A DNA stretch of 64,000 bases from Gnetum montanum (GCA_015680685.1 MNCI01008651.1:700047-764046); one strand, 5' to 3'; positions 1 through 12,080 are shown, counted from the stretch's first letter. Numbers and translations: made by a program. Notes: generated from the letters alone by a model not told the origin.

Positions 1-1540
1 AGCCCAGTTGTGGGAGAGACTGTCGTCCATGGTAGTCCATTCCACTACACCCCTCAACACTTTTTTGTTTTTCAACATCGTTCATATGTTTTCCAATTCT
101 TATTAATTTTTTCCTTTCTTTAATTATTTTTCCATTTCTTTGTTGTTGTTTATCTATAAGTATATGTGTGTTTAATTCTCCACTGTTTGCTAATAAGATT
201 ATCTTATTGTCATTAGGTGTCTAGCGCGGATGGTTTTCATTGCGATGGGTTGTGTACAATAGTCCACCTCGTTATCTTGCTTCCGTCCTCGCATTGTTGT
301 ATTTGGACTTTATGTCTATTTTTCATCTCATAAAATGGGCAGTGAGTCCACGTTATCCATCTATCCACCCACTTCATGGTTTTCCTTCGTTTGGGAATAT
401 GCAACCCCTTCACTGAAAAACATTGTAATTAATGTGTGACTTGTGTAGTTCCTAGAATTAGGGATGATCCAATGGTTTGATTCAAGGTGAATTCAAGGGG
501 AATGCAACATTCATCGCCCTCTCTTGTCCCTTGGGTTGTTGGTGTGTCCTTACGGATTTCTTACCACTCCACGTCCTTCTCTATAAGGAAGTCACTAGGC
601 AATTCGACCTTGCATGGTGTGGTCCTCACCGAAAAAATTCAAAAAATTCAAGAGAAAAAAAACATGAGGATTCAAAGCACACCCCTTGTTCGAATGCATG
701 CAAACAAGCATGGGTCTTTGCATGGTGTGGTTCCCATGAACTAACAAGAAAATGAACAAAATAAAATCATAACTATGTGGGAATTCAAAGCACACCCCTT
801 AGATTGCCTCTCATGGGCCACCAAAATGAGTTATGGAACTCACTCCGTCCCCTCTAACTTAGTCATGTTTCACTTCCTTCCTCTCATGCTTATTGGAGTG
901 GTGGTTTCCTGTGGGTGCACCTTGATCCTTGATGGATGGGTGGGGCTTCGTCTATTGCTACGAGGTCACTGTATGCAGATGGTTTTGGGTCTGAACTTAA
1001 GAACGGTCCTACTGGGTCACTTAACCACAAATTCACATGGGCTTTCACATGACCAACGATTAGAATTCCACTCCTCTCGTCTCTCTCTCACCCGTTTCTC
1101 TCCGGAACTCACCTCACTGCCCATCTTATGTTTTGAAGGTTCATCGTGATTTCCATGTACTACTAATACCTTGGCGGGATCTCCTGGGTAGGAATATTAA
1201 GTTGTGAGCACCATTTCTTAACCCCGAGGCCCATGGACTTTGGTGTTGAGGATATGCAAGGGCTACTAAGGCTACCACCTGCTATGGGGAGGACCCACTT
1301 GCATATTCTTGGTCCTGCTTGTTAGTCTCCCATCCTTTTGATTTTGTGGTTGATTGTTTTAATAGTTCCATTGCTCGATTTCCTCTACACAGAGTTCTTT
1401 CTCACCACGTTTTCCTACCTTTGACTCTTTGTCTAGCTCATCTCTCCTTCCTCTTGTCCTTAGCCATCTTCCGAGTCTCTCATGCTCTTCAACTGCCCCA
1501 ATTTGGTGTTTTAAATTCATCTTTTTGGGCTTTTTATGGG
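1..1540 (+). other. 3' non-coding region of a truncated family A (Athila-like) element
   Basis: The left edge of the window enters a family A element downstream of its protease. The first 60 bases resemble the end of the gag-pro frame in the other copies, and a T-rich tract follows (about 60-170). Short blocks are shared with the complete elements: a segment near 856-900 matches the block containing CCTCTAACTAAGGCCC near 60265, and GGGGAGGACCCACTTGCAT near 1295 matches a block near 60700. No open frame of recognisable function is present; short frames here are not conserved between copies. The 5' LTR and gag-pro of this copy lie outside the window. Confidence 0.55.
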
Positions 1541-1599
1541 CTGGTCAATGGGTGCGACCCCCTGCGTATACGCAGCCCTGTCGACACAGCATCCAACCC

Positions 1600-1609
1600 C
1601 TATATATAT
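1600..1609 (+). promoter_or_regulatory. TATA-like box before accessory ORF copy 1
   Basis: An alternating TATATATA run follows a CG-containing stretch (1557-1595). The second unit has an equivalent CCTATAAATAT box near 6090 after a similarly worded leader, so the arrangement is shared by both copies. This suggests an internal promoter or a relic of LTR-type U3 sequence. Inference only. Confidence 0.35.
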
Positions 1610-1999
1610 GGCTGTTGCACTTTAGATTTTCATCATTTTGCAAACAAATTGGGGGAGATTTTTCCGTTCTTTCTGCATTACTTCTTCCTAAGCACCTACA
1701 TTCCATCGTGCATCCACATCAACTGTTCCTTGCCCTCTTAAGCACCCAGAGGTATGCTCTCAGTCATGGGGAGGTGAAGCCTATGTGTAATTAATTAATT
1801 AGTTAGTTAATTAAGAATTCGCACCTCTAAGGGAGAAACGAAAACAACCGTTTAAACTCCAACTCATCCCTTGTTGTTTTTGGCTCTAACCCATGAATTA
1901 ACACTTCGGGGGATTTAATGCCCATGGCAACAACATAACTTAGTCAAACTGAGAAGGTGGATAAGGACCATTTTGAGTTACTTATGCATAGTCTAATGG

Positions 2000-4858
2000 G
2001 TGGTTATGTGTGATTGCAGATGGCACCCAAACCGAGGCATCCAAGGGGCAAAGGACCATCACAACTGAGGGACAAGCATCCACGAATGGGAAGGGGATGA
2101 GACGTGCAACAACCAGAGCATGTAGAGGGCTCTCATGCAACTGGCCCCCTCCATGAAGGACCTGATGTGGAATCTTTCCATTAGATTCCCGAAGAGGAGA
2201 TGCCCAGTGAGCAATTACAGGGAGATGAAACTCTGAGGATAGCACCAAGGCTTGAGGTCACCCTGACCCAAGCCTGTATTGATGCTATCAAGTTGCGATA
2301 AGTGCAATGGATGGTCCTACAAGAGCTAAACTTTGGACCATTTCTCGAAAATGCACTAGAAGATGTGAGACTCCAATTGCAAAATTCTCCTATGTGGCTG
2401 ATCATCACAACCAGTGGTGAATGGTACCTAGGAGAAACCTATCTCTTTTGAACAAATCGGAAACCGGGGTCCATAGTAAGGATTAAGGACATTTATGTCT
2501 CTTACTCTGTAGAGGCAATAGCACAAGCTCTGGGTTTGTTAGAGACAGGAGCAGATGTGGTGGAGATCCCAAAACAAGTAGACCCTAAGGTAAAAGGGGA
2601 GTTGATCAAGTGGTGCTATGGGTTAGATCGCAAGGAGTTCGACATCTTAACCACCACGGAGAGGGTATATTCCAAGATTGCATCTTACCATCTAAACCCA
2701 ACGGTAAGACCCAGTAAAATCACGGCCTTCTCCGCTCGTGCCTGTGTTGTCTTGAGTGGAAAATTTCCAATGAGTCTTCCACAGTTGATATTCTTGGAAA
2801 TTGAAAAAAGGTTCATCGAAAGCGAATGTGGAAGATGAGCTCTCCCCTTTCCCTTCCTAATCAAAAAATTATGCAAACGGGTAGGGATAGCATGCTACGC
2901 CAATGATACACTCTGACATGCCCTGATTGCCTCATGGTGTGAAATGATGAAAGATAAGAGTCCTGCCACTACACAGATGGAGGAAGAGCAGCAACCACCT
3001 CCATGACCTACACAAACAATAAGGTTGGGTTTGCAAACTATCGCAAAACACATATGCGAAATTTGACAATCGCTCTTGAGCTAGCAAGAGCAATCTTGCA
3101 GGACTAGTGGAGGGGAAGACCATTTGGTTTATCGCCCTACAATAAGCCACTTGGAGCAAGTGGCTCGATCAGTTAGTTTGTTAGAAAGAGCAGGGCCGAT
3201 GTTCTCATCCGCCCGAACACAAGTGCTAGCAAGAATAGATCCTAGCATCCGAGAGGTAACAGTATCAACCCCATCAGCTATTTCTTGAAATTTTAGGGAA
3301 TGATGCGACCTTCTCGGTATGCTTGGAGGATGGTGAAGGGGTGACAATCTTGGTGATGCAGCACCAGGGATAGGAGATTGTAGCTGAAGTGGTTGCTGAT
3401 ACAATTGCTATGGTTCTCAATGCACTGGCGGCACTTGTAACAGATGTACAGGCATTTGCTGGAACTTCACGTAGCAGGATTGATGTAGCACAACACGAAG
3501 AACTATTGGATCGACTGGTGGGATCCAGGCAACCGATTCTAGATGTCTTTGATCTTTCAGATAACATAATTGCAACCCAGTCGGAGTTGCTTTCGGCAAG
3601 GGGTAAGAGCCTCATTTTGGAAGGGCAACTTAAAGTTGCTCAAGCCACTTATCAATGCTTGGCAACGGAAGTCTCCTAGCTAAGAACCCAACTTGTCGAT
3701 CCAGCTCTCCTGAACCGTGAGCTCACCAGAGATGAAGCTTTTCAACAACTTCAGGTTAAACTTCAAATAGTTGAGGATGAGTGAGAGTCAACGATCTTTG
3801 ATAAGGCCTTGACAGATGCTCAGATATATCATTTAGATAAGGACTTGGTAGAGGTTTGCTAGGAAAACATCAGGTTGATCACAGAGGTCCATCACTTGTG
3901 GAATGTTGGTGCTGGAAACGAGCACATGAAAAATTTTATTCACCAACAGCAGGAAGAGCTAGCCAGTGTGAGTGCTGATGTAAGAAGTTTGGCCACTGAG
4001 AATCGAAATCTATCCATGGAGGAGGTTCGAGCCTTGCAACAAAAATTTGCCATTGAAGTTACTTCTTGGAAGAATGAGGTCTTGAAATTTGAAAATATCA
4101 AGAATCATTACAGGGACCAAGTGGGACTGCAAAAGGAAGTAAATGAGAAGTAGATCCAAGTCGCAAAGGCCAAGTTAAACCAAACACTCCAGCAGCTCCA
4201 AGAAGGAGGCAAGGTATGAAAACCTATCTTTGATGGGTTGAATGCCTACAATCAAGCTGAAATCTGCCTCAAGGAGCTACATATTGAAGAAATTATAGAA
4301 TATATGGAGCTCACCAACCTTTGCTATGCAAACCTGGCCATGCTCACAGCTGGGAGACTATGGTTTGATTTGGAGAAGCAAGTGGCCAGCTCGTATTTTT
4401 TTTACGAGGGCAAGTTCCAAGCACACAAAGCGACAAAGCAGAAATTGGAAACAACAAATGTGGAACTCGAGGTTCTCTGCATGAGTTTTGAAGGACAACG
4501 TGCGATCGTAGAGAACTTGGCCTATCGGATGAATGACTACCAACAGTAGTAGACATCAATTCAAGCATTTGACATCGAACGAAAATAGTTCGCAGCCTGG
4601 TTCATCAATTTGAAAGAGCTTCTTCCTGCACTGCCATGCCCTTGGGAGGTTCCAGTTCCAAAGCACATTGGTGAAGCCACCTAGACAGTGAATGATCCCA
4701 GAAGCATAGAGGAAAAAATAAGGGCCCTCTTGGAGGCTTTCCGATTTCCTCCAGAAGTTGCAGCTATGGTGGGGTAGCCATCATTCATGCCACCGCCATC
4801 GCATGGGCCAGAGGCTAGTGAAGGGCTATCGGAACCATCGCCACTAGGGACGGTGTGA
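2000..4858 (+). pseudogene. Accessory ORF copy 1: plant-transposon-type domain followed by a long coiled coil
   Basis: The N-terminal half (about 2400-2960) reads in one frame through stops and contains an LPFPFLIKKLCKRVGI stretch. This resembles a phrase typical of the plant retrotransposon-associated domain annotated as putative plant transposon protein. From about 3283 a second frame runs to a TGA at 4856-4858, over 500 codons, rich in E, K, Q and L with heptad-like spacing (for example 3900-4150), so a coiled coil is likely. Inside that frame are ten stops, eight TAG and two TGA, and no TAA; at least one frameshift lies between 2920 and 3283. The C-terminus is proline/serine-rich. It sits between a family A 3' region and the polypurine tract plus LTR at 5093. 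The diverged copy at 6520-9330 supports it as a real former gene. Biochemical function unknown. Confidence 0.6.
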
Positions 4859-5082
4859 TCTTCTCCAGCGATTTTTGCATGTTTCTACATAGCAGGGAAT
4901 CCAGGACCAGCAAGGTGTTCAATTTTGTCTCTAAACACCACCATTTTTTTAATTTGTCCTTATCTATATACTTGGGCACTTGGTGCATCATGTGTGTATG
5001 TGTGTCAAATCATGTGTGTTGTAAATAAAAGTCCATACCTTCCAAATTGTAAGAGGAACTCGAGGATAAGTTTTTACTTAGT

Positions 5083-5092
5083 CGTGGGGGTA
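5083..5092 (+). promoter_or_regulatory. Polypurine tract of family A
   Basis: CGTGGGGGTA sits directly before the LTR start at 5093. The same G-run (usually CATGGGGGTA) precedes the LTRs at 28979, 36257 and 61658, and on the minus strand the LTR at 38033-39112. It is the expected plus-strand priming site of reverse transcription and fixes the element as sense on the + strand. Confidence 0.75.
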
Positions 5093-5996
5093 TGATGAAG
5101 TGTTTGATGGTCATTGCGTCTACTAGGCTATGTATATGGGACCCTGTACACGCGGCCTTGTCAATGCGGTCTCGTCGACGCATCCTTCTATGCGTCGACA
5201 TGGCCCCGTTTACGTGACACCTTTTTCGACCTATAAATAAGAGGGCTCCCTCCTCTCTTAGGTACCTTTTTGTCAATTGTAGCGAAGCTCTTGTAGTTTG
5301 TTTCCGCAAAAGTTAGAATATTTTCCAAGTGCCCGTAGTAGGTGTAAGAAAGGTGTCCAGCTCTTTATTCGAGTGCTAATGTATTTGAGCCCATTGACGT
5401 GAATGGAAATAAAGACTAGCTTTCAAGCATTCCTTGTAGCATTTGGACTTAGTCATTTAATGCATTCAATAGTTTAATATTTTCATGCTTTTATAATTAC
5501 TTAAGTTTCTCTTATTATTAGTTTAATCGCTTTCGCTCATTCATAGTTCATAGAAACCATAAGTACGACCATCTTGAATGTAAACCCAACGCTTGGTAAC
5601 CTAGTGATGCTTAATGTCTGGTAATCCAGTAGTGGTTAGGGGATGCTTAGGACATGCTTGGAAGATGGGATTGGATACTTATGCTAGGAATAGTTAAGAT
5701 ATAGATTAGGATAATTATAGATTATATAATATTTCATTCCTTACTTTCCATACCTTATTTAGATGCTAAAAGATAAAGTAAAAAGCCATAAAAATCAGTT
5801 GCCTCAATCTCACTTAACCATTGCCACTAGATACTCACAAGTGAGGTGGAGAAGACAACGACTGTTATAACCAAGGGTTTTTTTGGTTGAGGGTCTAGTG
5901 TATGTTAAGTGCTCACAGTCTATGGAATTCAACTGAGTCTCATGTGAACACCCGTGATTCGCATGGTTGGGCGTAGGGGTACCTAGCTGCTCATCA
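5093..5996 (+). repeat. Family A LTR (3' LTR of the left unit)
   Basis: 904 bp beginning TGATGAAG and ending GCTCATCA, preceded by a polypurine tract. A TATA box (TATAAATA, 5232-5239) follows a CG-rich stretch with GTCGACGCAT-type repeats, and a conserved TTATTCGAGTG block and an AATAAAG signal follow downstream. The repeated CTTGGTAACC / CTGGTAATCC block near 5594-5635 is the decayed form of a repeat clearer in the solo LTR at 58269. No primer-binding site follows; instead the sequence goes straight into the leader of accessory ORF copy 2, so this LTR links two units. Confidence 0.75.
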
Positions 5997-6519
5997 CTAG
6001 GTTTTTATTTGGGAAAAATTCTTACAAATGGTTGTGTCTATGCATCCTTGTCAATGTAGCTTGATGTGTCAATGCATCAACAAAAACCTATAAATATGCA
6101 TCACAACTAACAAATTTTTCACATTTGCCTCAAAATGCAAGGGGATATTTTACCATCTTTTAGAGCCGATAGACCTTCCGAGCACCATAACTTCCACACC
6201 ACTTCTCTAATGCAACTCATTTTTTGACCCTCTAACTATCAAAGGTAAGCTTTACGTTGTTGAGGCCATAAGCTTATGGTTTATGATAGAATTTGTTTTC
6301 AAAAGTTTTCTAACTCCTCAAGATTTAACTATTTAAATAATATTGCAAATCCCATCTATACCAAGTTAAACCTCATAAACAAACTTTGGTAGCTAATGAA
6401 TAAAATAATCAACCTACCATGACTACAAACAAACCTAAGTGTAACTTAACCAAGTGAGAGAGATCTCAAAAAGAACTAAGGGTTACACATTCATTACTAA
6501 TCCTTGGTTATGTTTTTGA
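5997..6519 (+). other. Leader of accessory ORF copy 2
   Basis: After the LTR, 6030-6120 reads like the leader at 1545-1620: repeated words such as GTCAATG and ATGCATC, then CCTATAAATATGCAT near 6090. It seems to carry the promoter and 5' untranslated part of the second accessory ORF. The CTAGG immediately after the LTR could be all that is left of a primer-binding site after a deletion, but this is speculative. Confidence 0.4.
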
Positions 6520-9330
6520 TCATAGATGATACCAAAGAGGGGAGCACTCTCAAAAGGACCATCACAACTAAGGGAGAAGCAGCCATGAGGAGGAAGGAAC
6601 TAGTAATAACCATAGCAACCCAAAGAATAAGAGGTCAAAACTCACACAAGGGGACCTATTTGGGAGGATCCCAAGGTGGAATCTATTTGACAAGTTCCCA
6701 TAGCTGAAATTGACCAATCAAGTTAAGATGAGGTGCCAAGGCTAAGACCCAATCTAAAGGTTACACTGACAAAGGCCTACCTTGAGAAAATTTGAATAAG
6801 GAGGTCTAGAGTTCAGTTCTCTAAGAATTGAACATCAAAACCTTCTTGAAACTATCCCTCAAGGAAGTTTGCACCCAACTATAGGGGTCTTCCATGTGGC
6901 CCATTCTCTTCTTTAGTGGAGAATGGTACATGGGGGAGACAACCTATTTTGGAGCAAACCACATGGAGATGCAATGGTCAAAATTAAAGATATTACCATC
7001 TCCTACTTGCTTGAAGCTATTGTGGAGGCTCTTGGCTTGCTCGATACGAGGACAAAATTTGCGTAGATATCCATACAGGTGGACCTTGAAGTTAAGAAAG
7101 AGTGGGTCCAACATTGCTATAGAGTGGACCATAAGGAATATGATGCACTAACCAAGGTAGATCATGCATATTTCAAGATAGGGGCCTATCACTTGAACCC
7201 CATGGTGAGGCCTAGCAAGGTTACAACCTTCTCCACTTGTGCATGCACTGCTCTAAGAAAAAACGTTCTGGTTAACATTCCTCATGTCATCTACCTAGAG
7301 ATCGAGAAGCATCTCAAAGAAAATTTTAGAGAAAGGAAGACACTTCCCTTCCCATGGCTCATTAGAAAACTTTATAGAAGGGGAGGCATAACATGCTATG
7401 CTAATGACACACTCTATCATGCTCTTGCCACATCTTGGCAGGAGATGATAATCGACAAAGTAATCACAAAGTTGCTAGAAGAGTAGTGGCCACCACCACC
7501 ACTTACCAGTGAGACCATACTAGAAGTTCATGTAGCTGCTAAAAGAATAAAAAACTTCATGAGTAGCTATTGCAACAATAACATGTTTAGTAAGTGGTGG
7601 AGAGCCATTGTTCTACTATTTAACATTGAGCCATCTCAACGAGCTCACTTGGACCATCAACTAGCTGAAGGAGACCACCTTGCTATTCTTTACAAAATGA
7701 ACATAGCCACCTATGAGAACGAATCCTAGTGCTCAGGAAGTTATGATGTCCATCCTTGGACAAGAGTTCCTTGAAATCTCTGTGAACACCGGAACTTTCT
7801 TAATGCATTTGGAGAAAGGTAAGGGGGAAAATATCCTAGTGATGAAGCACCATGGACAAGAGATAGTGGTAAAAGTGGTGGTTTCTAGGATGGCTAAAGG
7901 CTTAAATGCTTCTACAGAAGTAGTACCAAACATTGCTACCTTGAAAAATGTTCAAGCTTCTGCAAGAGTAGGGAGTGATTGGCTTAATGTAGCCCAACAG
8001 AAGGAGGTGTTGGACCATGTGGTGGGAATTGAGTAACCTCTTCTGGAGATCTTTGATCTCCCAAATGAAATCACTACAATCCAATTGGAGTTCCTACAGA
8101 TGAAGGTAAGGTAATAATTGCCAATACATAGCTATAGACAACCACTATCAAAAGCCAATGGTTGGCTACCAAAGTTGCAAAGTTGCAGGTTTGGATTTCC
8201 AATCCAACCATTCTCAACCCAAACCTAAATAGAGATGAAGCTTCCTAGCAGCTTCAACAAAAACTCAGAGAGGCTGAGAATGCAAAGGAGATGTTGTATT
8301 TGATACCTTATTATCAGAAGCTGTAGCATTCAACACCAATAGGGACTTGGCTCAAGCCCACAAAAAAAACTTAATCCTCATTAAGGACATTCACTACCTA
8401 TGAAATGTTGAATAGAAAAAGGACCACATGGTCAAATTCCTTCGACAACAATAGGAGTAGCTAGGCAAGGTGAACCTTGACTTTAGGAGGTTGGCAGTAG
8501 AGAACCGAAATCCCTCCATGAAGGAAGTCTAAGTACTTCACCAAAAAATGGCTATTGAGATTATCGCCTAGAAGAATGAGGCCTTGAAATTTAAATAGGT
8601 GAAAAATCACTACAAGGAGTAGGTTGGGCTCCTCAAAGAGATGAATGAAAAAGAAATTCAGTTGGTGAAGACAAAGATGAATGAGGTCCACCAACAACTC
8701 CAGTAGAGAGGCGATGTGTGACAGCTAATTTTTGATGGATTAAACATATATAATAGGCCTAAGATCTACATGAAGGAGTTATAGATAGAGGAGATGATTG
8801 AATACATGGAGCTTGCCAACCTTTTATATGCAAACTTGGCTATGTTGACTGCAAGGTGGCCAAGAAAAGAGTTGGAGAAATAGATCGCTAGTTTGTATCT
8901 CCTATATGAGTTAGAATTCAAGCACCATAAATAGATAAAAAAAGTTGAAGATAGCTAACATGAAGCTTGCAGTTCTCAGAACTCGATTTATTGACCAATG
9001 ATTGGTTGCTAAGAACCTGGTCAGGCAAATGAACAATTACCACAAGTTATAGAACCTTGTAAATACATTTAACATCGAATGGAAATAATTAGTAGTGTGG
9101 TTCGTTAATGCTAAAGAACTATTTCCAACAAGGCTATTCCCATGGGACATCCTTATACTAGCCCACATTGGTGAAGCCGCATGGACTACGTACAATCCAT
9201 GCATCAAAGAGGAAAAGATGAAAGCATTGCTAGATGCAGGACAAACTCAACCACCTCCACCATTGTGAGCATTGGAGCCTAGAAAAGGACTGTCATCATC
9301 CCAGGAACCTCCATCGCCTAGCATTGTCTA
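6520..9330 (+). pseudogene. Accessory ORF copy 2 (homologue of 2000-4858)
   Basis: The best-preserved piece (7079-7486) carries YHLNPMVRPSKVTTFST and LPFPWLIRKLYRRGGI followed by CYANDTLYHAL. Each matches the corresponding stretch of copy 1 with only a few changes, so the two are homologous by direct reading. A coiled-coil-like region follows (about 8030-9080) but is broken by many stops, mostly TAG, and by frameshifts. It ends with a proline/serine tail at about 9330, as in copy 1. Downstream the sequence continues toward the family A polypurine tract but is interrupted at 9476 by the Tat giant. It was presumably one protein of about 800-900 residues. No enzymatic motif is seen. Confidence 0.6.
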
Positions 9331-9475
9331 AACTTTGACTCATATTTGACAATTAGAGGGGTCATGCTGTCATTTTTGTAAGGATGTTCAATTTTGTTAT
9401 CATGGACATTAATTTTGTGATTCCATATAATTTAGCACTTAGACTTAGTCAGTCAATAATTTCATACCTTTCCAA

Positions 9476-11154
9476 TGAAACACCACTAAATTCAGGAATG
9501 GCATCTCGACTGCAAATTTATCTAAGTGTCAGCATGAGGCAAAATTTTCTAACTGTTGGGACTATGCTCTTCACTGCCCTAGAGCATAGTTAGCCTAGTG
9601 GAGAGTGTAGTCAGCTCCAAAAAAATATTTTTTACAATTCTGCCTAAGTGTCATTATGAAGGAAGAAGCTACAAATTTTTTTAAGTGTTGGAACTATGCT
9701 CTACATTGCCCTAGAGCATAGCCAGCTCAGTAGAGAGTGTAGTTAACAACAAAGGCCAGTTTTGCAAATTTTTTAAGTGTTAAGCCAGTAGCTACAAATT
9801 TTTCTTAGTGCTAAGATTACGCTCTCCACTACCGTAGAGCATAGTTAAGCGTAGTCAACATGGAAGACCCAGTTTTGCAGAAATTTTCTGATTATTAAGA
9901 CTACGCTCTCCACTACCCTGGAGCGTAGTCAATTGGAAGCCATATTTTGTAAAATTTTTCAAGTGATGGGACTATGCTTGACCCCATTTGGAAGTGTAGT
10001 TAGCCTCTTGTGGAGAGCGTAGTCAGCACACATCCATTTTCTACAAAATTTTTTCTAAGTGTTGGACTACGCTCTCCCCCAATCCAAAGCATAGTCAGCT
10101 AGAATAGCCTCCAAGGCCCTCCACAATGTAATACTGGCATTCAACTCAGCTCCAACACATCTTTAACAAGTGTAGTTAGCAAAAACGCATCTTTGTTATA
10201 CCCCTTTTTGGCCAAAAATTGTAACTATGCTTGACTCCATTCAAGATAGTGGAGAGTGTAGTCTTCAAAGTTACATTTTTTAGATACATTATAGTCCTTT
10301 TAGCACATGAACATGCAGTTGGTAGTGTAGTCATAGTCTTACAGTCTTACAGAGTCCATCAGAGCACACCAGAGCATAACACCGCTAGCCTCAATGGAGA
10401 GCATAGTTGGGTGCAACGTAGTCCTAACCATCCCACTGCCACGTGGCAATCGATCCGCATTTCACGCTAACCCTAGGCCTATAAATACCCCAACCCTCTA
10501 CATTTTAGGGGTTGGAAAATTTGAAAGTTGGCATTTTGGGCATTTTGCATTTTTAAAGTGCATTTGGCATTTTTGACAAGACAAGGCATTTGTGCACCAC
10601 TATAGCTCACTGCAAGACATTGCAGACCACTGCTGTCCACTACATAACACGGAGGCCAACCTAGCAGGCATAGACACCACAGTAGAATGTCAGTCTTCAC
10701 GGCTAGACACCCTTGAGACTGTGACTATGCTATCCACTATGCCTATTGTACACCGTATACCTTCTCACCCCTTCTAAAGTTAACTATGCTCAACCGTAGT
10801 TGGGGTGGTGTTCCATTCTCTCTTGCTCTCTTTCTATGCATTTTTAGCCTTTTTACTTGTCTTTTTAGCATTCTACTTGCATTTTTGCTATTTTATGCAT
10901 AGCCATGTGTTGACACATTTGTTTCACACTAAAACCCTTGACTATGCTCACCCTCGTTGACACTATTGACACCGAGAACATTGCTCGACACTTAGCATCG
11001 TTTGGCATTGCATTTGGTAAGTCACGATTTGATTGATAAGACCATCCTGGGCATCCTATCTTTACCTCCAACAAGCCCTCATGTAGATGTGGGGTTAAGC
11101 TGTGTGCCCATGAACCCCTCAGTGTTCCAGCCATTGACGTTTTCAGTCGCTACA
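9476..11154 (+). repeat. 5' LTR of the Tat giant
   Basis: 1679 bp, TG...CA. The first 650 bases contain a cluster of short direct and inverted copies of GAGAGCGTAGTC and its reverse complement, many decayed to GAGAGCATAGTC or GAGAGTGTAGTC. One pair is a perfect 10-bp inverted repeat (9899-9908 with 9921-9930). A G-box palindrome and a TATA box lie at 10438-10447 and 10490-10497. Against the 3' LTR the copy looks roughly 10-15% diverged by eye, so it is an old insertion. No recognisable primer-binding site follows the LTR; the sequence there starts ATTTTCTAACACTAG. Confidence 0.85.
10438..10497 (+). promoter_or_regulatory. Core promoter of the Tat 5' LTR: G-box palindrome plus TATA box
   Basis: GCCACGTGGC (10438-10447) is a perfect palindrome containing the CACGTG core bound by plant bZIP/bHLH factors. 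TATAAATA follows at 10490-10497. The 3' LTR keeps the pair: TACCACGTGGTA (28243-28254) and TATAAATA (28286-28293). Conservation of both elements and their spacing (about 40 bases) through an otherwise decayed LTR pair supports a real promoter. Confidence 0.6.
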
Positions 11155-11685
11155 ATTTTCTAACACTAGAAGGAAGGTTGATCCATTTTCCTCTTTCAGA
11201 CTTTGTTGGTTGTTGTCTCACATGCTCTCTACATCACTGTTACTAGCTTTGGGCTAGCATAGACCTAACACCGCTATGAACCTACCACGTTTGACAATAG
11301 CTGGATCTTAGGCTAGTGTAGGCATTGTCTACCAACCAACTGGTGTAGACTGGACCCCATCATCGGTTCCCTTGGAACCCTGTGTAGCAACCCTAAAGCA
11401 TTCCTTCCTATACTTAGCTAAATTCTGGGCTCTCAGTAGAGAGCGGAGTTAACTCTCAGCATAGAGAGTGTAGTCTCTAGACTTAGACATTTTTTTGTTA
11501 TCTTCACACTTAGCCATTTTTTCTAGAGTTAGCTATTTTTCTATAGTTTTCAGACTTAGCCATTTACTTGTAATTTTCAAACTTAGTTATTTTTTCCACA
11601 ACTTTCAATTAGCGCCATGAATTCTTAACAACCTTCAACATCCATTACAAGCACACACATTGTCCTACCTACTTAACAAGAAAAC

Positions 11686-12080
11686 ATGATTGACCACCTT
11701 GCCAGTCTTGCCATGGTGGAGCTGAGGCAATTCTCAAGTTGTGTGGCCATGATCCTAAGTATATTGCACTAAATGATGAACAAGATAACTTCATATGTGA
11801 AAAGATCCAAGTAGGTCTATTTGTAGATCACTTCGATATGGAAGTGAAGCGAGGTTATGAGCTCATCCACTGAAATGGATGGGAGCACATCCCTTCTTGC
11901 ATTGTGTTCATCTCACTTACCAAACCTTATCAGTGGATTCTAGCCTAGCTCATTCGAACAAGTGAGTGTGAAGTGGGGATGGACTACGAGGAGCCTCTAC
12001 ATGGGGAGGAGGACAAGTTTGAGGCTCGTTCTAAGCATGAGAACTTCTTTCACAGCTCCTTCCAATGGATAACCCCTGGC
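11686..12080 (+). pseudogene. ORF1 relic upstream of gag
   Basis: From an ATG at 11686, with one frameshift near 11735, a frame encodes an acidic segment including CGHDPKYIALNDEQDNF and later CEVGMDYEEPLHGEEDKF, with two TAG/TGA interruptions. Some Tat/Ogre elements carry an ORF of unknown function before gag, and this matches by position and size rather than by a domain I can name. The preceding 11155-11685 is an untranslated leader with T-rich repeats of ACTTAGCCATTTTT and no gene that I can see. Confidence 0.45.

Noticed and set aside
477-1741. Several open frames near the left edge as genes
   Set aside because: The region aligns with the non-coding 3' part of other family A copies, where the frames are not kept.
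3283-4858. TAG-only interruptions as a sign of stop-codon reassignment or readthrough
   Set aside because: Plant nuclear genes do not reassign TAG, TGA also occurs, and methylation-driven CAG-to-TAG change explains the bias simply.
11155-11180. Primer-binding site of the Tat giant
   Set aside because: The sequence after the 5' LTR does not start with TGG and I could not match it to a tRNA end with confidence.
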